A DNA stretch of 64,000 nt from an uncultured Clostridium sp. (GTDB lineage Bacteria > Bacillota > Clostridia > Lachnospirales > Lachnospiraceae), in the NCBI GenBank assembly GCA_900538475.1, contig UPYT01000015.1, forward strand, positions 19,954 to 83,953, written 5' to 3'. The notes below the pieces were generated by a model that saw nothing but the letters and a program-made list of their open reading frames with translations, did no database searches and was not told the origin of the DNA. Made by a program: the position numbers and the translations under genes. Shown here one piece after another: positions 34,051 to 41,697 of the stretch; position 1 is the first letter of the stretch; every line of letters starts with the position of its first letter.

Positions 34051-34929
34051 TTACTGGCTTTCCAGCCGGGAATAGTAAAGTACTCCGCCCAGAATGACAA
34101 GTCCGCCTGCAATCTGCAGAATGCCTGGAATTTCGCCAAAAAGAAATACGGCAAACAGGGCGGCAACTACAGGCTCGCACAGCTTGGAGGCAGAGACAAA
34201 GGTGGGGGACAGAAATTTCAGACACCAGCTGAAAATACTGTGCCCCAGAATTGTGGAAAATATGGCCAGAAGCAGCCCCACAACAATGCCGCTGGCCCCG
34301 TAGCCGGTCAGAGAATATCCCTGGAAGAGGGTGATAAGCACCAGCGCAGCTGCGGAAAACAGGTACACAATAAAGGTATAAATAGTGGTAGAGGTATTTG
34401 TCCGTGCTACCCGGCCAATCAATGTGTAAACAGCTACCACAATGGCTGCCAGCAGCGCAAGAAAGTCTCCGTAAAGGTGATTTCCCTCGGAAGAGGAATC
34501 AGACCAGGCAATGAGCATACTTCCTGCCAGGGTAATGACAATGGCCAGAACGGCTTTTGCAGACAGCCTTCCTCCCAGAAAAAGGCAGAAGCCCAGGGCA
34601 ACCCAGATGACCTCTGTACATACAATGGTGGTAGAGCTGGCTACAGAGGTGTGGTGCAGAGATTCAAACCAGAGTACAAAATGCAGGGCAAGAAAGATAC
34701 CGCTGACGGCGCAGAGAAGCGCCGTCTTTTTGTCTGTGGAAAACAGCTCTTTGCGCCTTGGTTTGGAAAAAAATACAACCGGAGCCATCAGGGCAACGGT
34801 CCACAGAAGCCGGTAGGCGGCAGTTACGACGGATGGCGCCTGGGAATACCGGACAAAGATTGCAGAAAGAGAAATTCCCATAATTCCGACAGCAATCATA
34901 ATCATCGGATGCTTTTCTAAGTATTTCAT
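34051..34929 (-). CDS. EamA/DMT-family membrane transporter
   Basis: 292 residues with ten predicted transmembrane helices in two EamA repeats: about 10-135 (IMIAVGIMGISLSAIFVRYS ... TIVCTEVIWVALGFCLFLGG) and about 155-290 (LLAAIVVAVYTLIGRVART ... SWCLKFLSPTFVSASKLCEP, VVAALFAVFLFGEIPGILQI). The family exports amino acids, metabolites or drugs; the substrate is unknown. Monocistronic, convergent with the TRAP operon. The opposite strand carries a long open frame that is only a shadow. Confidence 0.93.
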   Translation of the reverse strand: MKYLEKHPMIMIAVGIMGISLSAIFVRYSQAPSVVTAAYRLLWTVALMAPVVFFSKPRRKELFSTDKKTALLCAVSGIFLALHFVLWFESLHHTSVASSTTIVCTEVIWVALGFCLFLGGRLSAKAVLAIVITLAGSMLIAWSDSSSEGNHLYGDFLALLAAIVVAVYTLIGRVARTNTSTTIYTFIVYLFSAAALVLITLFQGYSLTGYGASGIVVGLLLAIFSTILGHSIFSWCLKFLSPTFVSASKLCEPVVAALFAVFLFGEIPGILQIAGGLVILGGVLYYSRLESQ

Positions 34930-35064
34930 AAGAACCTCCTGAGTTTATGCTGAAAACAAAGGTTATTTTAGCACAAGCCCAGGAGTCTGTATATCCTTAT
35001 ATAGCTGTGATTTGAAAAATTCGCTTCAGCCCTGCATGGCTGAACTGCTGCAAAACTTCTATTA

Positions 35065-36459
35065 TCAGAACTGATGTCCCGGCTGAGTCATGGACAGAAG
35101 ATTCAGACCGTTTTCCAGCTGTTCCTGTGTGAGAAGACCGGAATTTTGTACCAGTTCCCGGACCGGAATGCCGGTTTCCAGAGACTGTTTGGCAATGTCT
35201 GCTGCCTTTTTATATCCGATATAGGGACAGAGGGCGGTTGCCAGAGAAACACTGGATTCTACCAGCTGTTCGCACCGCTTTCTGTTGGCTGTAATGCCAA
35301 GGATACAGTTGTCAATGAGTGTGCGGACAGCTCCGGTCATGGTGTCAATGGATTCAAAAATTTTGTAAAATACTACAGGCTCAAAGGCGTTTAATTCCAG
35401 CTGGCCTGCTTCAGCAGCCAGGGTAACCGTAGTATCATTGCCGATTACGTTGTAGGCTACCTGGCTGACTACCTCCGGAATAACCGGGTTGATTTTGCCG
35501 GGCATAATGGAGGAGCCGTTCTGTTTGGGCGGCAGATTGATCTCTCCGATGCCTGTTTTGGGGCCGCTGGAAAGAAGCCGCAGGTCATTGCAGAGCTTCG
35601 ACAGGTTGACAGCGCATGTTTTCAGCATGGAAGAAGTAAATACAAAGCCGTCCAGATTCTGGGTTGCATCGAACAGATCCTCAGCCTGGCTGCAGTCCGT
35701 GCCGCATACCAGGTTGATGTTTTTGATAATGTGGAACAGGTAAATGGGATTGACGTTGATAGCAGTTCCTACAGCTGTTGCTCCGATATTGAGAACGCGG
35801 ATCTCTTCTTCTACCTGCTGAAGGCGGCGGATGTCCCGGGCAATAACCGCAGCATAGGCTTCAAAGGACTGGCCCAGACGAATGGGAACAGCGTCCTGAA
35901 GCTGGGTGCGCCCCATTTTAACCACATCATCAAACTCTACGGACTTGGCCATAAGAGCCTTGTGAAGGCGCTTTAATTCCTGAATCAGACCTGGCATCAG
36001 CTCCAGAATGGTCAGCTTTCCGGCGCAGGGAATCACATCATTGGTGGACTGCGCCATATTGACATGATCATTGGGGTGGACGATGGAATAATCGCCTTTT
36101 TTTCCGCCCAGAAGCTCAATGGCTCGGTTGGCAATGACCTCGTTGGCGTTCATATTGGCAGAGGTACCGGCACCGCCCTGAATGGCGTCTACAATAAACT
36201 GACTGTGCAGCTTTCCGGCTATGATTTCATCACAGGCGCGGATAATGGCCTGACCGATCTGCTCATCAAGAACATGGGCAGTCATATTGGTCATGGCTGC
36301 GGCCTTTTTGATCCGGGCCAGATTGTTGATAAAAGCAGGATGAAGAGGGCATCCTGTAATATTGAAATTATGTTTTGCCCGAAGACTCTGCACACCGTAA
36401 TATGCTTTTGCAGGAACCTCCATAGTACCGATGGAATCTGCTTCCAGACGAGTCAACAT
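35065..36459 (-). CDS. aspA: Aspartate ammonia-lyase (aspartase)
   Basis: 464 residues, fumarase/aspartase superfamily. Signature loop GSSIMPGKINPVIPE with catalytic Ser, GAGTSANMNANEVIANRA (near-N-terminal substrate contact) and HPNDHVNMAQSTNDVIP. It converts aspartate to fumarate and ammonia in a homotetramer. KVNPV-type fumarases differ here (KINPVIPEV), and the start MLTRLEADSIGTMEVP is typical of AspA, so aspartase is preferred over fumarase class II. Monocistronic; upstream spacer of about 500 bp carries the promoters. Confidence 0.93.
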   Translation of the reverse strand: MLTRLEADSIGTMEVPAKAYYGVQSLRAKHNFNITGCPLHPAFINNLARIKKAAAMTNMTAHVLDEQIGQAIIRACDEIIAGKLHSQFIVDAIQGGAGTSANMNANEVIANRAIELLGGKKGDYSIVHPNDHVNMAQSTNDVIPCAGKLTILELMPGLIQELKRLHKALMAKSVEFDDVVKMGRTQLQDAVPIRLGQSFEAYAAVIARDIRRLQQVEEEIRVLNIGATAVGTAINVNPIYLFHIIKNINLVCGTDCSQAEDLFDATQNLDGFVFTSSMLKTCAVNLSKLCNDLRLLSSGPKTGIGEINLPPKQNGSSIMPGKINPVIPEVVSQVAYNVIGNDTTVTLAAEAGQLELNAFEPVVFYKIFESIDTMTGAVRTLIDNCILGITANRKRCEQLVESSVSLATALCPYIGYKKAADIAKQSLETGIPVRELVQNSGLLTQEQLENGLNLLSMTQPGHQF

Positions 36460-36794
36460 AAGTAAATGCCTCCTTATATGTTAGATAAAATTGTAATAAC
36501 AGCTCAGCCATGCATCTTCTTACCCATTTACCATGGAAAGGAAGGGGATGACGGCATGGCAGGGCAGGGACTCTCTCTGATTGCAACATAACACTGAATC
36601 GAGGCAATGTAAATACCTTTTAGAAAAAACGAAAGAATGAAGATAATAAACAAATAAACGTATTTTTCTTAAAAAAATTAATATAAAACTTAAATTAATT
36701 AAGTGATAAAAAGAAAAAAACGGAGAAAAAAGAAGTGAAAGGCAGTTCTCCAGTCCGAGAGCCGGAAATGAAAGGGGAAAATCTTGAAAAATGC
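36460..36794. other. Divergent intergenic region aspA/ABC-F
   Basis: AT-rich spacer, no gene seen. It holds the aspA leader and, at its right end, the arm AAAATCTTGA of an inverted repeat with TCAAGATTTT around the ABC-F promoter. Confidence 0.4.
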
Positions 36795-36822
36795 TTGCAA
36801 AATCAAGATTTTCCTGTACAAT
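36795..36822 (+). promoter_or_regulatory. Promoter of ABC-F gene with flanking dyad
   Basis: TTGCAA (36795-36800) and TACAAT (36817-36822), spacer 16 bp. AAAATCTTGA (about 36778) and TCAAGATTTT (about 36803) form a 10-bp inverted repeat that brackets the -35, a possible operator. A 160-base leader follows. Confidence 0.55.
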
Positions 36823-36866
36823 GAAAGTGATACAGAGGATGGGGACAGCAGATGCCCCCATTTTTT

Positions 36867-36935
36867 CTGATGTCATAGGAAAACACCTGTGATATTAGAA
36901 AAATGCTCGCAGGCGAGCTTCCTTCTGATGTTTTC
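36867..36935. repeat. CATAGGAAA hairpin element, degraded copy 3
   Basis: TGATGTCATAGGAAAACACC and later GCTCGCAGGCGAGCTTCC match parts of the element at 10459, with the middle missing. It lies inside the leader of the ABC-F gene and could affect its expression. Confidence 0.5.
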
Positions 36936-36983
36936 GTGAGAACAAAAAACAGATTGATTTGAGAGGAAGAAAGGTGTTAAAAC

Positions 36984-38621
36984 ATGATTAGTGCAAATGG
37001 TGTTACCCTCCGGGTAGGAAAAAAGGCATTGTTTGAAGATGTAAATATTAAATTTACAGAGGGCAACTGCTACGGCCTGATCGGTGCTAATGGAGCTGGA
37101 AAGTCTACATTTTTAAAGATTCTTTCTGGACAGTTAGAGCCCACCAACGGAGATGTGGTGATTACGGCAGGACAGCGGTTATCCTTCCTGCAGCAGGATC
37201 ATTTTAAATACGATGAGTTTCCGGTTCTGGATACGGTTATTATGGGAAACCAGAGGCTGTATGAGGTAATGAAGGAAAAAGATGCTATTTATATGAAAGA
37301 GGATTTCTCTGACGAGGACGGTATCCGGGCTGCAGAGCTGGAAGGTGAGTTTGCAGAGATGAACGGCTGGGAAGCCGAGTCTGACGCAGCGAACCTGTTA
37401 AACGGTCTGGGCGTTGATACCAGCTTCCACTACAGCCTGATGAAGGATCTGACTGGTGCCCTGAAGGTAAAGGTGCTGTTAGCGCAGGCGCTGTTCGGAA
37501 ATCCGGATATTCTGCTTCTGGACGAGCCGACCAACCATCTGGATCTGGATGCGATTGCATGGCTGGAGGAGTTCCTGATTAATTTTGAAAATACGGTAAT
37601 TGTCGTTTCTCATGACCGTTACTTCCTGAATAAGGTCTGCACGAATATTGCTGATATTGACTATGGCAAGATTCAGCTTTATGCTGGTAACTATGATTTC
37701 TGGTATGAGTCCAGTCAGCTGATGGTTAAGCAGATGAAGGAGGCAAACCGGAAGAAGGAAGAGAAGATTAAGGAGCTGCAGGAATTTATTCAGCGCTTTT
37801 CTGCCAACGCTTCCAAGTCCAAGCAGGCAACCTCCAGAAAGCGTGCCCTGGAAAAAATTGAGCTGGACGATATTAAGCCTTCCAGCCGTAAGTATCCGTA
37901 TATTGATTTCCGTCCCGCACGCGAGATCGGTAATGAAGTTCTGAAGGTAGAGAATCTGACAAAGACCATTGATGGTGAGAAGATTTTAGACGGCCTGACC
38001 TTTACTCTGAACCGGGATGACAAGGTTGCCCTGGTTGGCCCGAATGAGCGTGCCAAGACCGTTCTCTTCCAGATTCTGGCAGGAGAGATGGAGCCAGATG
38101 AGGGTTCCTATAAATGGGGACTGACCACAAGCCAGTCTTATTTCCCCAAGGATAACAGCGCTGAGTTTGACAGTGATGATACGATTGTAGACTGGCTGAC
38201 TCAGTATTCTCCGGAAAAGGATGTTACTTATGTTCGCGGTTTCCTGGGACGTATGCTGTTTGCCGGCGAAGACGGCGTAAAGAAGGTGAAGGTGCTTTCC
38301 GGAGGTGAGAAGGTGCGCTGTATGCTTTCCAAGCTGATGATTTCCGGAGCCAACGTTCTGCTTCTGGACGAGCCGACCGACCATCTGGATATGGAGTCAA
38401 TCACTGCCCTGAATACAGGTCTTGTAAAATTCCCGGGCGTGCTGATTTTCTCTTCCCGTGACCACCAGATCGTGCAGACTACGGCAAACCGCATTATGGA
38501 AATTGTAAATGGCCAGCTGATTGATAAGATTACTTCTTATGATGAGTATCTGGAAAGCGATGAGATGGCAAGAAAGCGTTTTGTATTCTCTGTATCAGAG
38601 AAGCAGGAGGAGGACAACTAA
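36984..38621 (+). CDS. ABC-F family ATPase (YkpA/YbiT type)
   Basis: 545 residues, soluble, two ABC cassettes and no membrane domain. Cassette 1: Walker A GANGAGKSTFL, Walker B ILLLDEPTNHLD, H-loop VVSHDRYFLNK. The linker is the ABC-F interdomain helix pair (KQMKEANRKKEEKIKELQEF). Cassette 2: GPNERAKTVLF, signature LSGGEKVRCMLSKLM, LLLDEPTDHLD, FSSRDHQIVQT. The family acts at the ribosome exit site, in translation or antibiotic protection. Oddities: cassette 1 signature reads LTGALKVKVLL rather than LSGGE, and the second switch His is Arg. GPNxxAKT in Walker A 2 is, from memory, usual in this subfamily. Confidence 0.93.
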   Translation: MISANGVTLRVGKKALFEDVNIKFTEGNCYGLIGANGAGKSTFLKILSGQLEPTNGDVVITAGQRLSFLQQDHFKYDEFPVLDTVIMGNQRLYEVMKEKDAIYMKEDFSDEDGIRAAELEGEFAEMNGWEAESDAANLLNGLGVDTSFHYSLMKDLTGALKVKVLLAQALFGNPDILLLDEPTNHLDLDAIAWLEEFLINFENTVIVVSHDRYFLNKVCTNIADIDYGKIQLYAGNYDFWYESSQLMVKQMKEANRKKEEKIKELQEFIQRFSANASKSKQATSRKRALEKIELDDIKPSSRKYPYIDFRPAREIGNEVLKVENLTKTIDGEKILDGLTFTLNRDDKVALVGPNERAKTVLFQILAGEMEPDEGSYKWGLTTSQSYFPKDNSAEFDSDDTIVDWLTQYSPEKDVTYVRGFLGRMLFAGEDGVKKVKVLSGGEKVRCMLSKLMISGANVLLLDEPTDHLDMESITALNTGLVKFPGVLIFSSRDHQIVQTTANRIMEIVNGQLIDKITSYDEYLESDEMARKRFVFSVSEKQEEDN

Positions 38622-38627
38622 AAGCGA

Positions 38628-38684
38628 CAGCCCTATTCGATTTCATCATTGGAATGAAATGGAAAAGGGCTGTCCTTTTTCTCT
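38628..38684 (+). terminator. Terminator after ABC-F gene
   Basis: GACAGCCC and GGGCTGTC pair across a loop that itself can fold (TTTCATC/GAATGAAA), followed by CTTTTTC. Confidence 0.75.
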
Positions 38685-38711
38685 TTGGATTGTCTGGGTT
38701 ATTCATTGTTG

Positions 38712-38957
38712 TTATGCCTGAAAAATCCTTTCGATAGTTTTTTCTGCGTCCAGCTCATCCTGACCGTTAAAGAAAAAACGGAGAGTTTTGCCGTGGAATC
38801 GCAGGTTGCGAATCATCTCGTCGTAGTTTTTTACATTGACCTGAATATTGTCGCATTCTACAAAAATATCACAAAGGAATGCGTTGGCTGTGTCAATGAG
38901 AAAGGAAAGCGGCACCGGTCTGTAGCGCCGGCATGTGTCTACCTGCCTGGATATCAT
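38712..38957 (-). CDS. HPr-like protein without the active-site histidine
   Basis: 81 residues from the ATG at 38957, which has AAGGGGGA upstream; a longer frame exists but lacks a ribosome site. The pattern follows HPr: a strand, RPVPLSFLIDTANAF at the place of GLHARPAxxLVxxAxxF, then DIFVECDNIQVNVKNYDEMI and LRFHGKTLRFFFNGQDELDA. The phospho-acceptor His15 of HPr is absent (YRPVP). It cannot be a PTS phosphocarrier in the usual way. Similar HPr-domain proteins in Clostridia have unknown roles. It is alone and convergent with the ABC-F gene. Confidence 0.75.
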   Translation of the reverse strand: MISRQVDTCRRYRPVPLSFLIDTANAFLCDIFVECDNIQVNVKNYDEMIRNLRFHGKTLRFFFNGQDELDAEKTIERIFQA

Positions 38958-39256
38958 AATAATTCCCCCTTGGTATGCACAAATATCCTTTTGCAGAAGC
39001 CGGGTGAATGGGTTACGGTGCAAGTGAACGGGTGACAGAAATGAAATACAAATGCTTCAGATAAAATCAGATATAAGCAGTTTAACATAAACTCTTTTAG
39101 AAAACAATGTTTTTATAGAGAAAATGCATTAAGATTTCGATAAAAAGCGATGAATAATTATAATTATCGCACAATATTGCTTTATTTTTTTAAGTTCTTG
39201 TCAGATTTTGGCAAAACAGCTCCTGTTACAGGAAATATAAAGGGAGAGATACCGCA

Positions 39257-41122
39257 ATGAATTTAATTAATATTGAGAAGATAACAAAGGTGTTTGCAGA
39301 ACGGAAAATATTTGATCAGGCATCATTTTTCCTGCAGGAAGGAGAAAGGGTCGGGATCATCGGCATTAACGGAACCGGAAAGACTACGCTTCTGAAAATG
39401 CTGGCTGGAATGGAAGAGCCGGATGAGGGAACGATTACAACAGCTAATCATGTGGTTATCCGCTATCTGCCTCAGCATCCGGAGTTTGAACCGGAGATGT
39501 CCAGTCTGGAATGCGTTTTGGCGGGCAATGTGTCTGAGGAAAACCGCTGGACGATCGAAAGTGATGCAAAGACCATGATGACCCGTCTTGGAATCCGGGA
39601 TTTTGAACAGCCGGCAGGTCAGCTTTCCGGAGGACAGAGAAAGCGGCTTGCGCTGATTTCCGTTTTGCTTTCCCCGGCAGATATTTTACTGCTGGACGAG
39701 CCGACTAACCACCTGGATAATGATATGGCGGACTGGCTGGAGGAGCACCTGAAAAAATGGAGAGGCGCTCTGATTATGGTAACCCATGACCGCTATTTCC
39801 TGGACAGTGTCTGCAATCGAATTGTGGAAATAGACAAGGGCGCGGTATACAGCTACCAGACCAATTATTCCGGCTTTCTGGAGCTGAAGGCTCAGAGAGA
39901 GGACATGGAGGCGGCCAGTGAGAGAAAACGCCAGTCTATTCTGCGGGTAGAGCTGGAATGGATGCGCAGAGGGGCAAGGGCCCGTTCTACAAAGCAGAAG
40001 GCTCACATTCAGAGATATGAGGAGCTGAGGGATCGGGAAGCTCCGGTACAGGAGTCAAAGCTGGAATTAAGCTCGATTTCCACACGTCTGGGAAAGACAA
40101 CGGTTGAGCTGGATCATATCTGCAAGGGATACGGGGAAAGAAAGCTGATCGATGATTTCAGTTATATTTTCTTAAAGGGTGATCGGGTAGGCTTTATTGG
40201 CTCTAATGGATGTGGAAAGTCCACGCTGATGAAAATAATTGCAGGGCTGCTTGCTCCGGATTCTGGTCAGGTTGTTGTGGGGCAGACAGTGAAAATGGGA
40301 TATTATGCCCAGGAGATTGCATCGGAAGTGCCGGAGGAGGACGCAGACAGCCATGGCATTGATTTTTCTTATATGAATCCGGAGCAGAGGGTGATTGATT
40401 ATGTGAAGGATACGGCAGAGTATATTCAGACCGTGGATGGAGTTTTATCTGCTTCGGCTATGCTGGAAAAGTTTTTATTTACACCGGAGAAACAGTACAG
40501 TCCCATTGGAAAGCTGTCCGGCGGTGAGAAAAAACGGCTGAACCTTTTGCGTGTGCTTTGTTCTTCTCCTAATTTTCTGCTGCTGGACGAGATTACCAAT
40601 GATCTGGATATTGCCACTCTGACGATTTTGGAGGATTATCTGGATCGCTATGAGGGAATTGTAGTTGCCATATCCCATGACCGTTATTTCCTGGATCGTA
40701 CCATGAAGCGTATTTTTGCCTTTGAGGGAGATGGAAAGCTCAGACAGTATGAGGGCGGATATACGGATTATGCAGCCAGAAAGGCAGCAGAGGCTGCCCT
40801 GGAAGAGGAAGAACAGGGCGGCAGCAGAACAGCGGCAAAGCAGGAAACGCCTGTAAAAGAAAAGGGACAGCGGACCCGCGGCCCGCAGAAGCTGAAGTTT
40901 ACCTACAGAGAGCAGAAGGATTATGAAACCATAGAGGCGGATATGGCAGCTCTTGAGGAAAAGATTGCCGAACTGGATCAGGCTATAGAGGCCTCTGCCC
41001 ATGATTTTGTAAAGCTGAATCAGCTGATGGCGGAAAAGGAGGAGGCAGAGACTGCTCTGGAGGAGAAAATGGAGCGGTGGATGTATCTGGAGGATCTGGC
41101 TGCAAGGATTGCGGAGCAATAA
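39257..41122 (+). CDS. uup: ABC-F family ATPase with C-terminal coiled coil (Uup type)
   Basis: 621 residues, two ABC cassettes. Cassette 1: Walker A GINGTGKTTLL, signature LSGGQRKRLALIS, LLLDEPTNHLD, VTHDRYFLDSV. Cassette 2: GSNGCGKSTLM, LSGGEKKRLNLLRVL, FLLLDEITNDLD (Ile for Pro, usual in Uup), ISHDRYFLDRT. The interdomain linker is rich in Arg and Lys (LEWMRRGARARSTKQKAHIQ). The C-terminal about 90 residues form a Glu/Lys coiled coil that in Uup binds DNA or the ribosome. Role in ribosome or DNA-structure handling inferred from the family. Monocistronic, AAGGGAGAG ribosome site. Confidence 0.93.
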   Translation: MNLINIEKITKVFAERKIFDQASFFLQEGERVGIIGINGTGKTTLLKMLAGMEEPDEGTITTANHVVIRYLPQHPEFEPEMSSLECVLAGNVSEENRWTIESDAKTMMTRLGIRDFEQPAGQLSGGQRKRLALISVLLSPADILLLDEPTNHLDNDMADWLEEHLKKWRGALIMVTHDRYFLDSVCNRIVEIDKGAVYSYQTNYSGFLELKAQREDMEAASERKRQSILRVELEWMRRGARARSTKQKAHIQRYEELRDREAPVQESKLELSSISTRLGKTTVELDHICKGYGERKLIDDFSYIFLKGDRVGFIGSNGCGKSTLMKIIAGLLAPDSGQVVVGQTVKMGYYAQEIASEVPEEDADSHGIDFSYMNPEQRVIDYVKDTAEYIQTVDGVLSASAMLEKFLFTPEKQYSPIGKLSGGEKKRLNLLRVLCSSPNFLLLDEITNDLDIATLTILEDYLDRYEGIVVAISHDRYFLDRTMKRIFAFEGDGKLRQYEGGYTDYAARKAAEAALEEEEQGGSRTAAKQETPVKEKGQRTRGPQKLKFTYREQKDYETIEADMAALEEKIAELDQAIEASAHDFVKLNQLMAEKEEAETALEEKMERWMYLEDLAARIAEQ

Positions 41123-41282
41123 GGGGATTATAGAATTCTGGTTTGAAGGGGCTGTTGCACTAATTTGCGATAGCCCCAAGCTTGTTTCCAGAACTTTATG
41201 GGATTCGGTTATTTCTGATATGGATTTTGAGAAGAAACTTATGTGATATGTTACATGAAATTAAAAAAACGGAAAAAAGTAA

Positions 41283-41325
41283 TTGACAATAAACTGCAAT
41301 TAGAGTAAACTAACTTAAGTGAGAA
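41283..41325 (+). promoter_or_regulatory. feo promoter with overlapping partial dyad
   Basis: TTGACA (41283-41288) and TAAACT (41306-41311), spacer 17 bp. ACTAACTTAAGTGAG overlaps the -10 and start region as an imperfect inverted repeat centred on CTTAAG, a plausible metal-regulator operator (DtxR/IdeR- or Fur-like). A similar TTAGTGCATGCTAA is seen between feoA and feoB at about 41643. Confidence 0.45.
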
Positions 41326-41392
41326 TAAATTAATCAATCAATGGAAAAAGGTTTTCAGTGCCGAAGGCGTTTAAAGGAGTGAATTTATAAAA

Positions 41393-41605
41393 ATGAATCT
41401 GCTGAATGCAAAAGAAGGGGAAGAATATATCGTAAAGGATATTGCAACAGAGGATGAAGAACTGACCGCTTTTCTATTTTCCTTAGGCTGTTACAGCGGC
41501 GAGCCGATTACAGTAGTTTCTCATCTGAAAGGCGGATGCGTCGTTTCTATTAAGGATGGACGTTATAATATGGATACTGATTTAGCGAAGGCTATTTCAA
41601 TATAA
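41393..41605 (+). CDS. feoA: Ferrous iron transport protein FeoA
   Basis: 70 residues, one SH3-like FeoA domain (NLLNAKEGEEYIVKDIATED, LFSLGCYSGEPITVVSHLKG, GCVVSIKDGRYNMDTDLAKA). Cytoplasmic partner that supports FeoB. Starts an iron/metal operon. A short stem AACAG/CTGTT with a T tract lies between feoA and feoB, perhaps an attenuator. Confidence 0.93.
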   Translation: MNLLNAKEGEEYIVKDIATEDEELTAFLFSLGCYSGEPITVVSHLKGGCVVSIKDGRYNMDTDLAKAISI

Positions 41606-41697
41606 GAACAGCATCAAGACTGTTATTTTTTTGGGAACACAGTTAGTGCATGCTAATTAAAGTTAGAAAATTATAATACCATAAGGGAGGCAGGATT

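Noticed and set aside
34045..34920. Long plus-strand frame opposite the EamA transporter
   Set aside because: Gly/Lys/Gln-rich shadow frame; the minus strand has a clear ten-helix transporter and the plus frame has no ribosome site.
35065..36459. Class II fumarase
   Set aside because: Signature region and N-terminus read as aspartase; fumarase remains a less likely alternative.
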